Source of the DNA: Candidatus Moraniibacteriota bacterium
GTDB lineage: Bacteria; Patescibacteriota; Minisyncoccia; Moranbacterales; UBA11712
Assembly (NCBI GenBank): GCA_003157295.1
Contig: PMJF01000064.1
Location: forward strand, 13,549-24,044
Length of the DNA: 10,496 nucleotides
Reading direction: 5' to 3'
Below the pieces are notes generated by a model that was given only the letters and a program-made list of their open reading frames with translations, was not told the origin of the DNA and made no database searches. Position numbers and translations under genes: made by a program. Below are positions 1-5,945 of this stretch, piece by piece (the first letter of the stretch is position 1; each line of letters opens with the position of its first letter).

Positions 1-1
1 G

Positions 2-1543
2 GGAACAAAACTCAAGCCGGGCGTTTTGAATCCTTCCTTTTCGCACGGGGGCAAATCGTTTGAGCTATTTGTGAATAACGACGGCCAAGGCATAGATCTG
101 GCGAAATCGCATATACCCTCAGGCTGGCAACCAACTCCGGACGGGAAAGGCCTCGTCTTTGAGAGCCGCGGCGGAACAATCGCTGACTTCAGGGAATATG
201 CTAGGCAAGCCGGGCATCCAGCCGAGCAAAGAGTGAGTTACGGAAAGTTTGCCTATCAAGGTTCGGCGCCGGACAGAGGCGTACGGGCTTTGCCGGAAAC
301 TTTGCGCAATTTGGCCAACAATCGCCGTCTGCATGCCAATTTTACCGAGCTTATGATGCATTATAAGCAAGACGCCAACGGAGATGTTTATGTCGACGCT
401 TCCCAAATGTTCGGAAAAGCGCTCAAAGGACCGCTCAAAGAAGTTGGGATTCAAATGCGGCAGGCTTTGGAAAGAGGAGAAAAATTTTATATGGCTCTCG
501 CTCCCAGCAACGACTCTTCGCAATTTCACCCGATTTTGCTTGAGATGGGAGTGGATGGAAAAATAAAAGTTCCGAAAGATATCGCCAAAACATTTTTTGC
601 TTTCGACAAAAGCGGCAAGCTGCTGCAAGGATCCGGCAAACATCCGGGACTGCACCAATTGCTCTATGACACCGGACAAAGAAGGGGAGACGGCGCTATG
701 CGCGCCGTCGGAATTTCCGCGACTCTGGGCCAGGAACCGACGCTGAATCTTCCGCCGACCCACGAGGAAATAATCTTTGTTCCTCAAGGGGCTGATACTC
801 CCTTCGTAGTTCCATTTTCATCCACGCCCAGGTGGCAGCTGGAAGGAGAAAGGGAAAAAGAAGAAGGCCGGCCAGATAAAGGGAATAAAGAACCAATCAA
901 TGTGAAGTTGAATAATGCCGCCCGGATCGAATATGCTGATGGCTATCCAAGGGAAATTGATGATGGTGATAGCGAAGAACCGAAAGTCCTTGTGTCAGAT
1001 GCAAATCCAAAGGAGTTGACTCAGCAAGAAAGAAAAATCAGTCCAAGAAGAACAGAGAGAGCACAAAAAGATATAAAAGCCGGAGAAAAAGTAGAGGCAA
1101 ATCAAGCGAAGGCTCCAGAAAACGAAGTTTTGGCCGAAGCGGAGCAGCTTCTCAGAGAGCGCAAAACGGAACAATATAAAAGTCTTGTTCAAAGACAAGC
1201 CCTGTCAGAACTTAATCTGAGGCAAAGTGATGATCTAATAAGGAGGCAAGGACCGAGTGCAAATATAAATAGTAGGGTATTCTCGGAAATGTATGGAAGG
1301 GCGCTCGGCTTAAATGCAGAAGCCACACCGGAACAATTGAAAAGTGCCTTCAGAGCAAAAATAAAATTACTGCATATAGACAATAATGCAAATCAACCTC
1401 AATTTATTCAAGATGTTAGAGCGGAACAATATAATATCTTACTTGATTTACGTAAGGATTACAACGAAAACTATATTGCCAATAATCCGAGAGCGGTGAG
1501 ACCTGTGAGGGCTGATAGCCGCCGCCGCGCGGTAAACGCATAA
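2..1543 (+). CDS. Large protein of unknown function with degenerate J-like C-terminus (5' partial)
   Basis: The reading frame is open from base 2 with no upstream stop, so the gene very likely begins before the window; the first possible internal start is TTG at 26, and residues below are numbered from it. Residues 1-270 look like a compact mixed fold that I do not recognise. Residues 271-400 are a charged Lys/Glu/Arg-rich linker, probably disordered or helical. Residues 416-485 resemble a J domain: ALGL, then TPEQLKSAFR, then KIKLLHID, and a later helix with QYNILLDLRKDY. The signature His-Pro-Asp is replaced by His-Ile-Asp at 450-452, so normal Hsp70 stimulation is doubtful. No signal peptide or membrane segment is visible in this part. 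The gene ends 20 bases before the next one and may be co-transcribed with it. The J-like reading is by eye; overall function is unknown. Confidence 0.75.
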   Translation, partial: GTKLKPGVLNPSFSHGGKSFELFVNNDGQGIDLAKSHIPSGWQPTPDGKGLVFESRGGTIADFREYARQAGHPAEQRVSYGKFAYQGSAPDRGVRALPETLRNLANNRRLHANFTELMMHYKQDANGDVYVDASQMFGKALKGPLKEVGIQMRQALERGEKFYMALAPSNDSSQFHPILLEMGVDGKIKVPKDIAKTFFAFDKSGKLLQGSGKHPGLHQLLYDTGQRRGDGAMRAVGISATLGQEPTLNLPPTHEEIIFVPQGADTPFVVPFSSTPRWQLEGEREKEEGRPDKGNKEPINVKLNNAARIEYADGYPREIDDGDSEEPKVLVSDANPKELTQQERKISPRRTERAQKDIKAGEKVEANQAKAPENEVLAEAEQLLRERKTEQYKSLVQRQALSELNLRQSDDLIRRQGPSANINSRVFSEMYGRALGLNAEATPEQLKSAFRAKIKLLHIDNNANQPQFIQDVRAEQYNILLDLRKDYNENYIANNPRAVRPVRADSRRRAVNA

Positions 1544-1563
1544 GATAAATAATTTTTCAAAAT

Positions 1564-1905
1564 ATGGATCAAATACAAAAAATTGACATCGAAAAAGCGG
1601 ACAAAAGAATTTTGACCTATCTTGAGGATCTTTTGGAAAGAAAAGGAATGGGGATCATGCCGCCGAACATATTGGCGGATATGCTAATGGATCTTTATAT
1701 CCGTTTCAATAATCATATCCTCTTGAGCGCCATGCAGAAAATGGATCCCGAAAAATACAAATTATTCGATGAATTTATCGAGAGCAACCCGACCGCGGAG
1801 GACGCGCAAAAATTTCTCGAGGAAAATGTTGAAAATTTGGATGAGGTGATGGGAGAATCGATGGCGGAGTTTGAAAAAGTATATCTGGGCGAAAAAGCCG
1901 TTTAG
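1564..1905 (+). CDS. Small acidic helical protein, unknown function (possibly DUF5663-like)
   Basis: The product is 113 residues, acidic and predicted largely helical, with no signal peptide, membrane segment or cysteine. Features visible by eye are a central stretch with MPPNILADMLMDLYIRFNN, a run ending LDEVMGESMAEFEKVYLG, and a short basic end. This pattern is reminiscent of small uncharacterised proteins common in Patescibacteria (DUF5663 is my best guess), but the assignment is from memory and weak. The ATG at 1564 has no Shine-Dalgarno; the preceding 20 bases are AT-rich. It lies 20 bases behind the large upstream gene and is followed by a strong terminator at 1997-2028, so it is likely the last gene of that transcript. 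Confidence 0.75.
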   Translation: MDQIQKIDIEKADKRILTYLEDLLERKGMGIMPPNILADMLMDLYIRFNNHILLSAMQKMDPEKYKLFDEFIESNPTAEDAQKFLEENVENLDEVMGESMAEFEKVYLGEKAV

Positions 1906-1996
1906 AGAAAAACCAGTCCTTGATCTTGCTGCATTTACTGAATTTTTGAGGATATATACAGAGTTAGAGGCTTTTTTGGCTTAAGCAAAACAATAT

Positions 1997-2028
1997 AAAC
2001 GAACCATATCTGCGTGGTTCGTTTTTTT
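1997..2028 (+). terminator. Intrinsic terminator after the first transcript
   Basis: CGAACCA (2000-2006) pairs with TGGTTCG (2015-2021) around an 8-base loop. AAA (1997-1999) can pair into the following T tract, and seven T residues fill 2022-2028. It is a textbook Rho-independent terminator about 90 bases beyond the stop of the small acidic protein. Confidence 0.9.
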
Positions 2029-2147
2029 ATTCCCCTTTAATTCCAGACCGTAATTTTTTTGACATCCTTAAGCGCCGGCGAGATTGCTGATGGAAATAGG
2101 CGAATTTTGCTTTAAATAAAAGGATATTTTGCGCAGGCGTCCAGCCC
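2029..2147. other. Gene-free spacer before the region 2 promoter
   Basis: About 120 bases between the terminator and the promoter carry no supportable ORF or RNA gene. A TTGACA at 2059-2064 has no usable -10 at 16-18 bases and is probably chance. With 1906-1996, where I also see nothing clear, it makes up most of the 1906-2292 intergenic stretch. Confidence 0.5.
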
Positions 2148-2176
2148 TTGACAAACTTCTTTCAAAGTGATACTAT
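2148..2176 (+). promoter_or_regulatory. Near-consensus sigma-70-type promoter
   Basis: A perfect -35 TTGACA (2148-2153), a spacer of exactly 17 bases and a -10 TACTAT (2171-2176, 5 of 6) predict transcription starting near 2183. It should drive the membrane protein/lipoprotein pair that follows and is the best promoter match in the window. Confidence 0.85.
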
Positions 2177-2182
2177 ATCCTG

Positions 2183-2250
2183 TTCATCGAGTGCCGACAT
2201 ATTTTTGGAACTTCTCGCAATTTTCTGAAAATATACTGGTTCTCGATGGA
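2183..2250 (+). promoter_or_regulatory. Structured 5' leader (long interrupted hairpin)
   Basis: The predicted transcript begins with an interrupted stem. TTCATCGAG (2183-2191) pairs with CTCGATGGA (2242-2250) with one G-T pair; bases 2193-2196 can pair with 2237-2240; ATATTTT (2199-2205) pairs perfectly with AAAATAT (2228-2234). The base of the stem coincides with the predicted +1. The Shine-Dalgarno lies outside the structure. It could stabilise the mRNA 5' end or act as a regulatory leader. No known riboswitch consensus is recognised. Confidence 0.5.
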
Positions 2251-2274
2251 AGAGAACTGTAGTTTAAAAACTTG

Positions 2275-2281
2275 AAGGAGG
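2275..2281 (+). promoter_or_regulatory. Strong Shine-Dalgarno that fixes the start at 2293
   Basis: AAGGAGG lies 11 bases before the ATG at 2293. An in-frame TTG at 2272 would place the Shine-Dalgarno inside the coding sequence, so the ATG is preferred. Confidence 0.85.
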
Positions 2282-2292
2282 GCGCTAAGTCT

Positions 2293-3009
2293 ATGAAGAA
2301 AGTTGAGGTACGAACTATTCTTACGGGAGCCGCGTGTTTTATCGCCCTCCTATTGATGCTCGTTTTTGTTGCATTTTTGCTTGGAAGTTGGCCTTTCAAC
2401 TACTCCAAGATGGCGACGGCCCGTAAAGCCGTCTTTAATGCCATAGGCCTAAAAGGAAAAGGAGCTGTAGGAACGGCTGCGAAAAAAATGCAACCGCCGA
2501 AGTCGAAAAAGTCAAAGGCTGTCTTCTCATCGGCACCAAGGTGCCGGGTTTACGACGAGGAAGCAGTAGAAGTAACATCTCCGAGTAAACTTAATGAGGC
2601 CAAATCCAAAAAAACCGGAAAAGTTGCCACGGAAGAGAATATGCCTGCAGGCAGCGATGTTCGCAGATATTCATATTCTGTCAGGACAAATGATGCTGAT
2701 GGAAAACCCATCCTCAAAAAGGTGACCATCACCCATCAAAGCTGGAATAATCTTGCGAGCAAAGAAGTTCGCAAAGGTTTTATCTGGCTCCCCGGGCAAG
2801 TTATGCCGCCTGATTGGATGCAAGAAGTTGGCGGCAAAATGAATGGGATCGACCCTAAGACCGGCCAAATCTGTGAGATGGAAATTCCGGCGGGGATGGC
2901 GATCAATTATTCTGACCGCGGAAACGCGATTGGAATAGTAGGAAAATATAGCAAGGTGCCAAACGACCGGCATCTGCTTAAACAGATCGACGAGGAGAGA
3001 AAGCCATGA
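2293..3009 (+). CDS. Membrane-anchored protein of unknown function
   Basis: The product is 238 residues. A short basic N-terminus (MKKVEVR) is followed by one hydrophobic segment at about residues 9-31, most likely an uncleaved signal anchor. Residues 45-110 are a Lys/Ser-rich linker, and the rest forms a soluble region with recognisable strands such as RRYSYSVRTND, KKVTITHQSWNN, GFIWLPGQVMPPDWMQ and AIGIVGKYSKVP. Two cysteines fall outside the anchor (in PRCRVYD and GQICEME). I recognise no family. The start is set by a strong Shine-Dalgarno. Its stop overlaps the next start as ATGA, which indicates translational coupling with the lipoprotein and suggests that the two act together at the cell envelope. 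This stop is the only TGA among the visible genes. Confidence 0.85.
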   Translation: MKKVEVRTILTGAACFIALLLMLVFVAFLLGSWPFNYSKMATARKAVFNAIGLKGKGAVGTAAKKMQPPKSKKSKAVFSSAPRCRVYDEEAVEVTSPSKLNEAKSKKTGKVATEENMPAGSDVRRYSYSVRTNDADGKPILKKVTITHQSWNNLASKEVRKGFIWLPGQVMPPDWMQEVGGKMNGIDPKTGQICEMEIPAGMAINYSDRGNAIGIVGKYSKVPNDRHLLKQIDEERKP

Positions 3010-3698
3010 AGATGAGCAAAGATTTTTCGCTAACTTTAGTGATGGTAATGGCACTGGCCGCTTTGGCGGCCGGGTGCGGCACCTATCCGCTGCAGCAGAC
3101 GTTTAAAGTCGGCCCGTCCGTTGAGCAACAGGCGCCCACCAAGGTGACTGATGTCAATGGGAAGGAGTACGTTAAGCCACCTGAACAGCCCACTGTGGAT
3201 CTGGTGGGTCTGGGCGACGTGCGCTTCGGCCAGCGCAGTATGCAAAGCGCTGCTACATTGACCACCCCCGCCAACCAGGTCGTAATCAAAGAAAAGCGGG
3301 TGATTGAAGAAGAGACCTATGCGGATAAAAGAGGTTGTCCGGACAAGTCTCAAATTAAAGAAGTCATGACCAACAAAACCAAGAAAACGGAAATGTATAC
3401 CCGGGTTGAAGATCACCCCGCCCAGACTGTCGGGTTGAATAACAACCTCGCCGCCGATGATGGTCCCGGGACCAAGCTGGTCGGCAAAGGCATTGATACC
3501 GCGGGAAACCTTGGGAGTGCGGCTTTGTTAGGGGTATCGTTCCCCAAAAATAAGGGGGACAGTATTACCCAAACGGCAAATGCCGCGGGAGGCGAGGGAG
3601 GCTCCGCATCCGCCGCGGCTTCAGCTTCTGCCGCCGCCGCTGCTGCAGCGGAGCGTGAGAGGCAGCGGAGGCTGCACGGCGGACGCTACTGCAACTAG
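3006..3698 (+). CDS. Lipoprotein with Ala/Ser-rich tail, unknown function
   Basis: The product is 230 residues. The N-terminus is a lipoprotein signal: basic start, hydrophobic core, then LAAGC with the lipidated cysteine at residue 24. The mature part has a Pro/Val-rich opening and a polar middle with one Cys (RGCPDK). Near the C-terminus is a Gly/Ser/Ala tract of about 20 residues followed by a basic stretch and a terminal GGRYCN. The start at 3006 overlaps the upstream stop in ATGA, and AGGAG at 2993-2997 is 8 bases ahead; an in-frame ATG at 3012 is a poorer fit. The Ala/Ser tract resembles the far longer one in the LPXTG protein downstream. No family is recognised. It probably partners with the upstream membrane protein and is terminated at 3731-3780. 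Confidence 0.85.
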   Translation: MKMSKDFSLTLVMVMALAALAAGCGTYPLQQTFKVGPSVEQQAPTKVTDVNGKEYVKPPEQPTVDLVGLGDVRFGQRSMQSAATLTTPANQVVIKEKRVIEEETYADKRGCPDKSQIKEVMTNKTKKTEMYTRVEDHPAQTVGLNNNLAADDGPGTKLVGKGIDTAGNLGSAALLGVSFPKNKGDSITQTANAAGGEGGSASAAASASAAAAAAAERERQRRLHGGRYCN

Positions 3699-3730
3699 CA
3701 GTAGTCGTACCTGGATTCCAGGAATAACCC

Positions 3731-3780
3731 AGACCCCAAAAATTTCACAAGGAGGTGAAATTGGAGGGGTCTTCTTTTTT
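3731..3780 (+). terminator. Intrinsic terminator after the lipoprotein gene
   Basis: AGACCCC (3731-3737) pairs with GGGGTCT (3766-3772), and AATTTCAC (3741-3748) with GTGAAATT (3755-3762), separated by a 3x3 internal loop and capped by a 6-base loop. A T-rich tract follows (3773-3780, one C). It closes the two-gene unit that starts at the 2148 promoter. Confidence 0.9.
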
Positions 3781-3976
3781 ATAAAAATAGCCAGTGTTCC
3801 GCATAATATTAAACCGTTCTATATTTAGCTTAAATATATAATCTTGAGCATTTATCTGAATGAAAAATTAATTTGTTTGTAATCGAGAAAGCAGTCTTTA
3901 ATTGCTTTAAAAATACTATATATAAGCCTTATTTAAGCTATAAGCTATTTATAATAATATTTCAACCAAAATTTAC
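3781..3976. other. AT-rich gene-free region upstream of the LPXTG gene
   Basis: No supportable gene is present. The stretch is strongly AT-rich and holds small repeats: TATTTA-GCT-TAAATA, a tandem AGCTATA/AGCTAT, and GCTTAAAT (3828-3835) inverted as ATTTAAGC (3931-3938). These could be regulator sites or an A/T-rich upstream promoter element, but no specific site is claimed. Confidence 0.5.
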
Positions 3977-4005
3977 TTGACAAAAATGTATTCTTCTGCC
4001 AGTAT
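3977..4005 (+). promoter_or_regulatory. Probable promoter of the LPXTG surface protein gene
   Basis: A perfect TTGACA (3977-3982) has a weak -10 CAGTAT at 4000-4005 after 17 bases; TATACC at 4003-4008 after 20 bases is an alternative. This would give an untranslated leader of roughly 40 bases without a Shine-Dalgarno. A second perfect -10, TATAAT at 4043-4048, lies just before the ATG but has a poor -35, and its start point would fall at about the start codon. Confidence 0.5.
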
Positions 4006-4051
4006 ACCCAGTCAACCTATTTGGGTTATTAATTAAGTAATTTATAATACT

Positions 4052-4765
4052 ATGTCGAAAAAGAACAAGGTTATCACGAGTGCCTTCGCTATCGCGGTCC
4101 TGATCGCGTTTTCGGGAGCGCTCAAAGCTATGGCTGCGAGTTCGGCCGCTGCGAGTTCGGCCGCTTCAGCTGCTGCTTCCGCCGGGCATGGTGCTTCTGC
4201 CGCTGCCGCTGCTAGCTCTGCTGCTGCCGCTGCTGCGGCCGGATCGGACCATCACTCTAGCCCTGCTGCCGCCGCCGCTGCTAGCTCTGCTGCCGCCGCC
4301 GATGGATCTGGAGGACATTCTTCCGCGGCTTCTGCCGGTTCTGCAGCTGCTGCCTCAGCTGGTTCTGGAGCTGCTGCCGCTGCTGGCGCCGCCGCTTCTG
4401 CTGGTTCCGGTGCTGCTGCTTCTGCCGCTGCTGCCGGTTCAGCTTCTGCTTCCAGTTCAGCTCACAGCGACGATAAGAATGACCAAAAATGTGAAAAAGA
4501 TTGCGACAAAAATCATGACGACAAGGATCATAACGACAACAATGATCATAGTTGCAAAAGCGATTGTGACAAAAACCACAATCACAATTACCACTATGAC
4601 CGCAATCACAAGCGCTATTTCAAGGACAATGACGGAAAAATTGTCTATGTAAATACCTTGCCTGTTACCGGATCTGGAACTGCGGGTATAGCTGGACTTC
4701 TCGGTCTTTCTGGTATCGCCGCGGTTGGTGCGAAAAAATATTTTCTGAAGAGCTTAGTAAAATAA
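4052..4765 (+). CDS. LPXTG surface protein: Ala/Ser stalk with Cys/Asp/His-rich head
   Basis: The product is 237 residues. Residues 1-28 form a signal peptide (KKNK, hydrophobic core, likely cleavage after AMA). Residues 29-137 are almost only Ala, Ser and Gly, a probable flexible or extended stalk. Residues 138-195 are rich in Asp, Asn, His and Lys and hold two 21-residue repeats, each starting with CxxxCDKNH (Cys 147/151 and 168/172), a plausible metal-binding head. Residues 203-207 are LPVTG, followed by a Gly/Ala/Leu membrane segment and a basic tail (KKYFLKSLVK). Sortases cut such signals between Thr and Gly and join the protein to the envelope. The sortase gene follows directly, so the two are a likely enzyme/substrate pair. 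There is no Shine-Dalgarno. Function beyond surface display is unknown; adhesin, spacer coat or metal scavenger are all possible. Confidence 0.9.
   Translation: MSKKNKVITSAFAIAVLIAFSGALKAMAASSAAASSAASAAASAGHGASAAAAASSAAAAAAAGSDHHSSPAAAAAASSAAAADGSGGHSSAASAGSAAAASAGSGAAAAAGAAASAGSGAAASAAAAGSASASSSAHSDDKNDQKCEKDCDKNHDDKDHNDNNDHSCKSDCDKNHNHNYHYDRNHKRYFKDNDGKIVYVNTLPVTGSGTAGIAGLLGLSGIAAVGAKKYFLKSLVK
4136..4293 (+). repeat. DNA-level tandem duplications in the Ala/Ser stalk
   Basis: GCGAGTTCGGCCGCT is repeated exactly head to tail (4136-4150 and 4151-4165). A 20-base sequence at 4205-4224 recurs identically at 4274-4293, an offset of 69 bases or 23 codons, and the encoded segments match over about 20 residues. 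The preserved DNA identity suggests recent duplication or slippage, in frame with the stalk. Confidence 0.85.
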
Positions 4766-4782
4766 ATTGGTATTTACCAATT
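4765..4782 (+). repeat. Perfect palindrome at the LPXTG stop codon
   Basis: AATTGGTA (4765-4772) pairs with TACCAATT (4775-4782) around a 2-base loop, starting at the last base of the stop codon. There is no T tract, so it is not a classical terminator. It may protect the mRNA 3' end, or it may bind a protein. Confidence 0.55.
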
Positions 4783-4786
4783 GAAT

Positions 4787-4845
4787 AATGCCATCAATTG
4801 CCTGGAAATGTCTCGCTAAGGCGGGACATTTCGGCAATGGGCATT
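4787..4845 (+). repeat. Long interrupted hairpin between the LPXTG gene and the sortase gene
   Basis: Three stacked stems total 23 pairs: 4787-4792 with 4840-4845, 4797-4802 with 4833-4838, and an 11-pair core 4806-4816 with 4821-4831 (one G-T) around loop TAAG. No T run follows. It resembles the element at 5864-5922 in sequence: 17 of 23 bases match without gaps in the stretch ending GGAAATG. It may be a small palindromic repeat that also adjusts the mRNA ratio of substrate to sortase. Confidence 0.6.
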
Positions 4846-4876
4846 GTTTCTCAGCGTAACCTTTAGCTTTATTGGC

Positions 4877-5842
4877 ATGGAAAAAGGAAAAATATTCCAG
4901 GCGCAGCTTGGAAATGCCCAGCAGAGCCAAAATCGCCCCAAGCGGACTTTGCCGATCCTTTATCCATTGATCTTGGCTTGGAGCCTTTTGGCAAGAGGAA
5001 CAAAAAGGATATGGAAATCCACTCTTTTCTACATCGTCCTTTTCCTTGTCATATTTGCGGCGCTCTTCAAGCTCGCCAACCTCGATCTGAAGCCGTTGCC
5101 AAAAACAGCCGCGCTTTCTGAATCAGGGGCATCATTTGCGGGAAAACTGAATGTTGGAGAGCTAAAGGATAAGATCGGCTCCACGGATGTTTCCACTTTG
5201 AGCTATAATGATTGGGCGCTGCGGTACGGCCTTGATCAAAGTAACAACAAATACGACGACGATCCGGATGGGGACGGTTTAGCTAACTATCTTGAATACG
5301 TCCACATGACGGATCCCAAGAAGTCCGATACGGATGGAGACGGATTCAGCGACAGACAGGAAATTACCAACGGATATGATCCGGACGCGCCGGGGGAAGC
5401 GCGCCCGACAGTGGAAATTTCCATTCCAAAGATCGGCGTCGGAGTTCCGATGATCTGGTCAAAAAGCGCCGAGGAAGCCAGTCTGCAAACGGATCTTGAA
5501 AGTGGAGTAGTGCTTTATCCGAAAACGGCTTCGCCCGGACAAAACGGCAATGCTGTCATTTCCGGCCACAGCTCGAATTATGTTTGGGCGAAAGGGAACT
5601 ATAACCATATCTTCAAGGATCTGAATAATCTGGCAATTGGTGATACGGTGGATGTGAAAACGATTCAGAAAAATGGCCGGGTCATCGCTTATCACTATCA
5701 GATCAGCGGGAAAACGATCACTTCTTCCGATGACCAAAAAATATTCGATGCCACTCCCGATCCGACAATAACTTTGACCACCTGCTGGCCGCTCGGAACG
5801 AATCTCAAGAGGCTGATCGTGAAAGCCGATTTAGTAAAATAA
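4877..5842 (+). CDS. Membrane-anchored sortase with calcium-binding TSP3-like repeats
   Basis: The product is 321 residues from the ATG at 4877. A TTG at 4844 is also in frame but would start inside the upstream hairpin. Order of parts: a basic cytoplasmic N-terminus, a hydrophobic stretch at about 24-39, a stronger membrane segment at about 50-64, a linker, then two Asp-rich calcium-loop motifs at about 127-173 (DPDGDG and DTDGDG, each followed by an acidic helix, as in thrombospondin type 3 repeats). The sortase domain follows from about 179 to the end. Catalytic residues are visible: His231 in ISGHSS, Cys303 in TLTTCW and Arg312 in LKRLIV. The TLTTC context is like class D/E housekeeping sortases. 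It should cleave LPXTG signals and transfer the protein to an amine on the envelope. The gene just upstream encodes an LPVTG protein, its probable substrate. There is no Shine-Dalgarno. Confidence 0.92.
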   Translation: MEKGKIFQAQLGNAQQSQNRPKRTLPILYPLILAWSLLARGTKRIWKSTLFYIVLFLVIFAALFKLANLDLKPLPKTAALSESGASFAGKLNVGELKDKIGSTDVSTLSYNDWALRYGLDQSNNKYDDDPDGDGLANYLEYVHMTDPKKSDTDGDGFSDRQEITNGYDPDAPGEARPTVEISIPKIGVGVPMIWSKSAEEASLQTDLESGVVLYPKTASPGQNGNAVISGHSSNYVWAKGNYNHIFKDLNNLAIGDTVDVKTIQKNGRVIAYHYQISGKTITSSDDQKIFDATPDPTITLTTCWPLGTNLKRLIVKADLVK

Positions 5843-5863
5843 ATTGGCAGTATCCTCCAGGGC

Positions 5864-5922
5864 TACCAGCCACTTTGATGTTATCGCTTGCTCGGAAATG
5901 CCCGCCTTGCGCGGATCATTTC
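5864..5922 (+). repeat. Diverged hairpin element between the sortase and Wzz-like genes
   Basis: GAAATG and CCGC (5895-5905) pair with GCGG and CATTTC (5911-5922) around a 5-base loop, with mismatched bases between the two stems. The preceding bases, including ATGTTATCGCTTGC, align with ATGCCATCAATTGC in the spacer before the sortase. It reads as a degraded second copy of that element. Translating through it adds a spurious 34-residue N-terminus to the next gene. Confidence 0.45.
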
Positions 5923-5945
5923 TCTCGCTTCGCTCAACAATAATT

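Noticed and set aside
119..787. Minus-strand open frame of 222 codons
   Set aside because: It is antisense to a longer frame, with no start signals and a composition typical of a shadow.
2059..2064. TTGACA after the first terminator
   Set aside because: No plausible -10 box at the right distance.
3006..3011. UGA recoding as glycine, known in some Patescibacteria
   Set aside because: TGA works as a stop in the ATGA overlap and no conserved gene here needs TGA read through; few TGA stops alone is not evidence.
3749..3756. AAGGAGGT in the terminator loop as a ribosome site for a short frame
   Set aside because: The only following frame is about 22 codons of AT-rich sequence through the T tract; chance placement in a hairpin loop is more likely.
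4188..4652. Leu/Pro-rich 154-residue frame overlapping the LPXTG gene
   Set aside because: It is the +1-shifted reading of GCN/TCN alanine-serine codons; the other frame has a signal peptide and a sorting signal.
5850..5865. CCTCCAGGGCTACCA-like string resembling a tRNA 3' end, perhaps an attachment-site remnant
   Set aside because: No T-loop or other tRNA arms are present upstream; the resemblance is too short to support.
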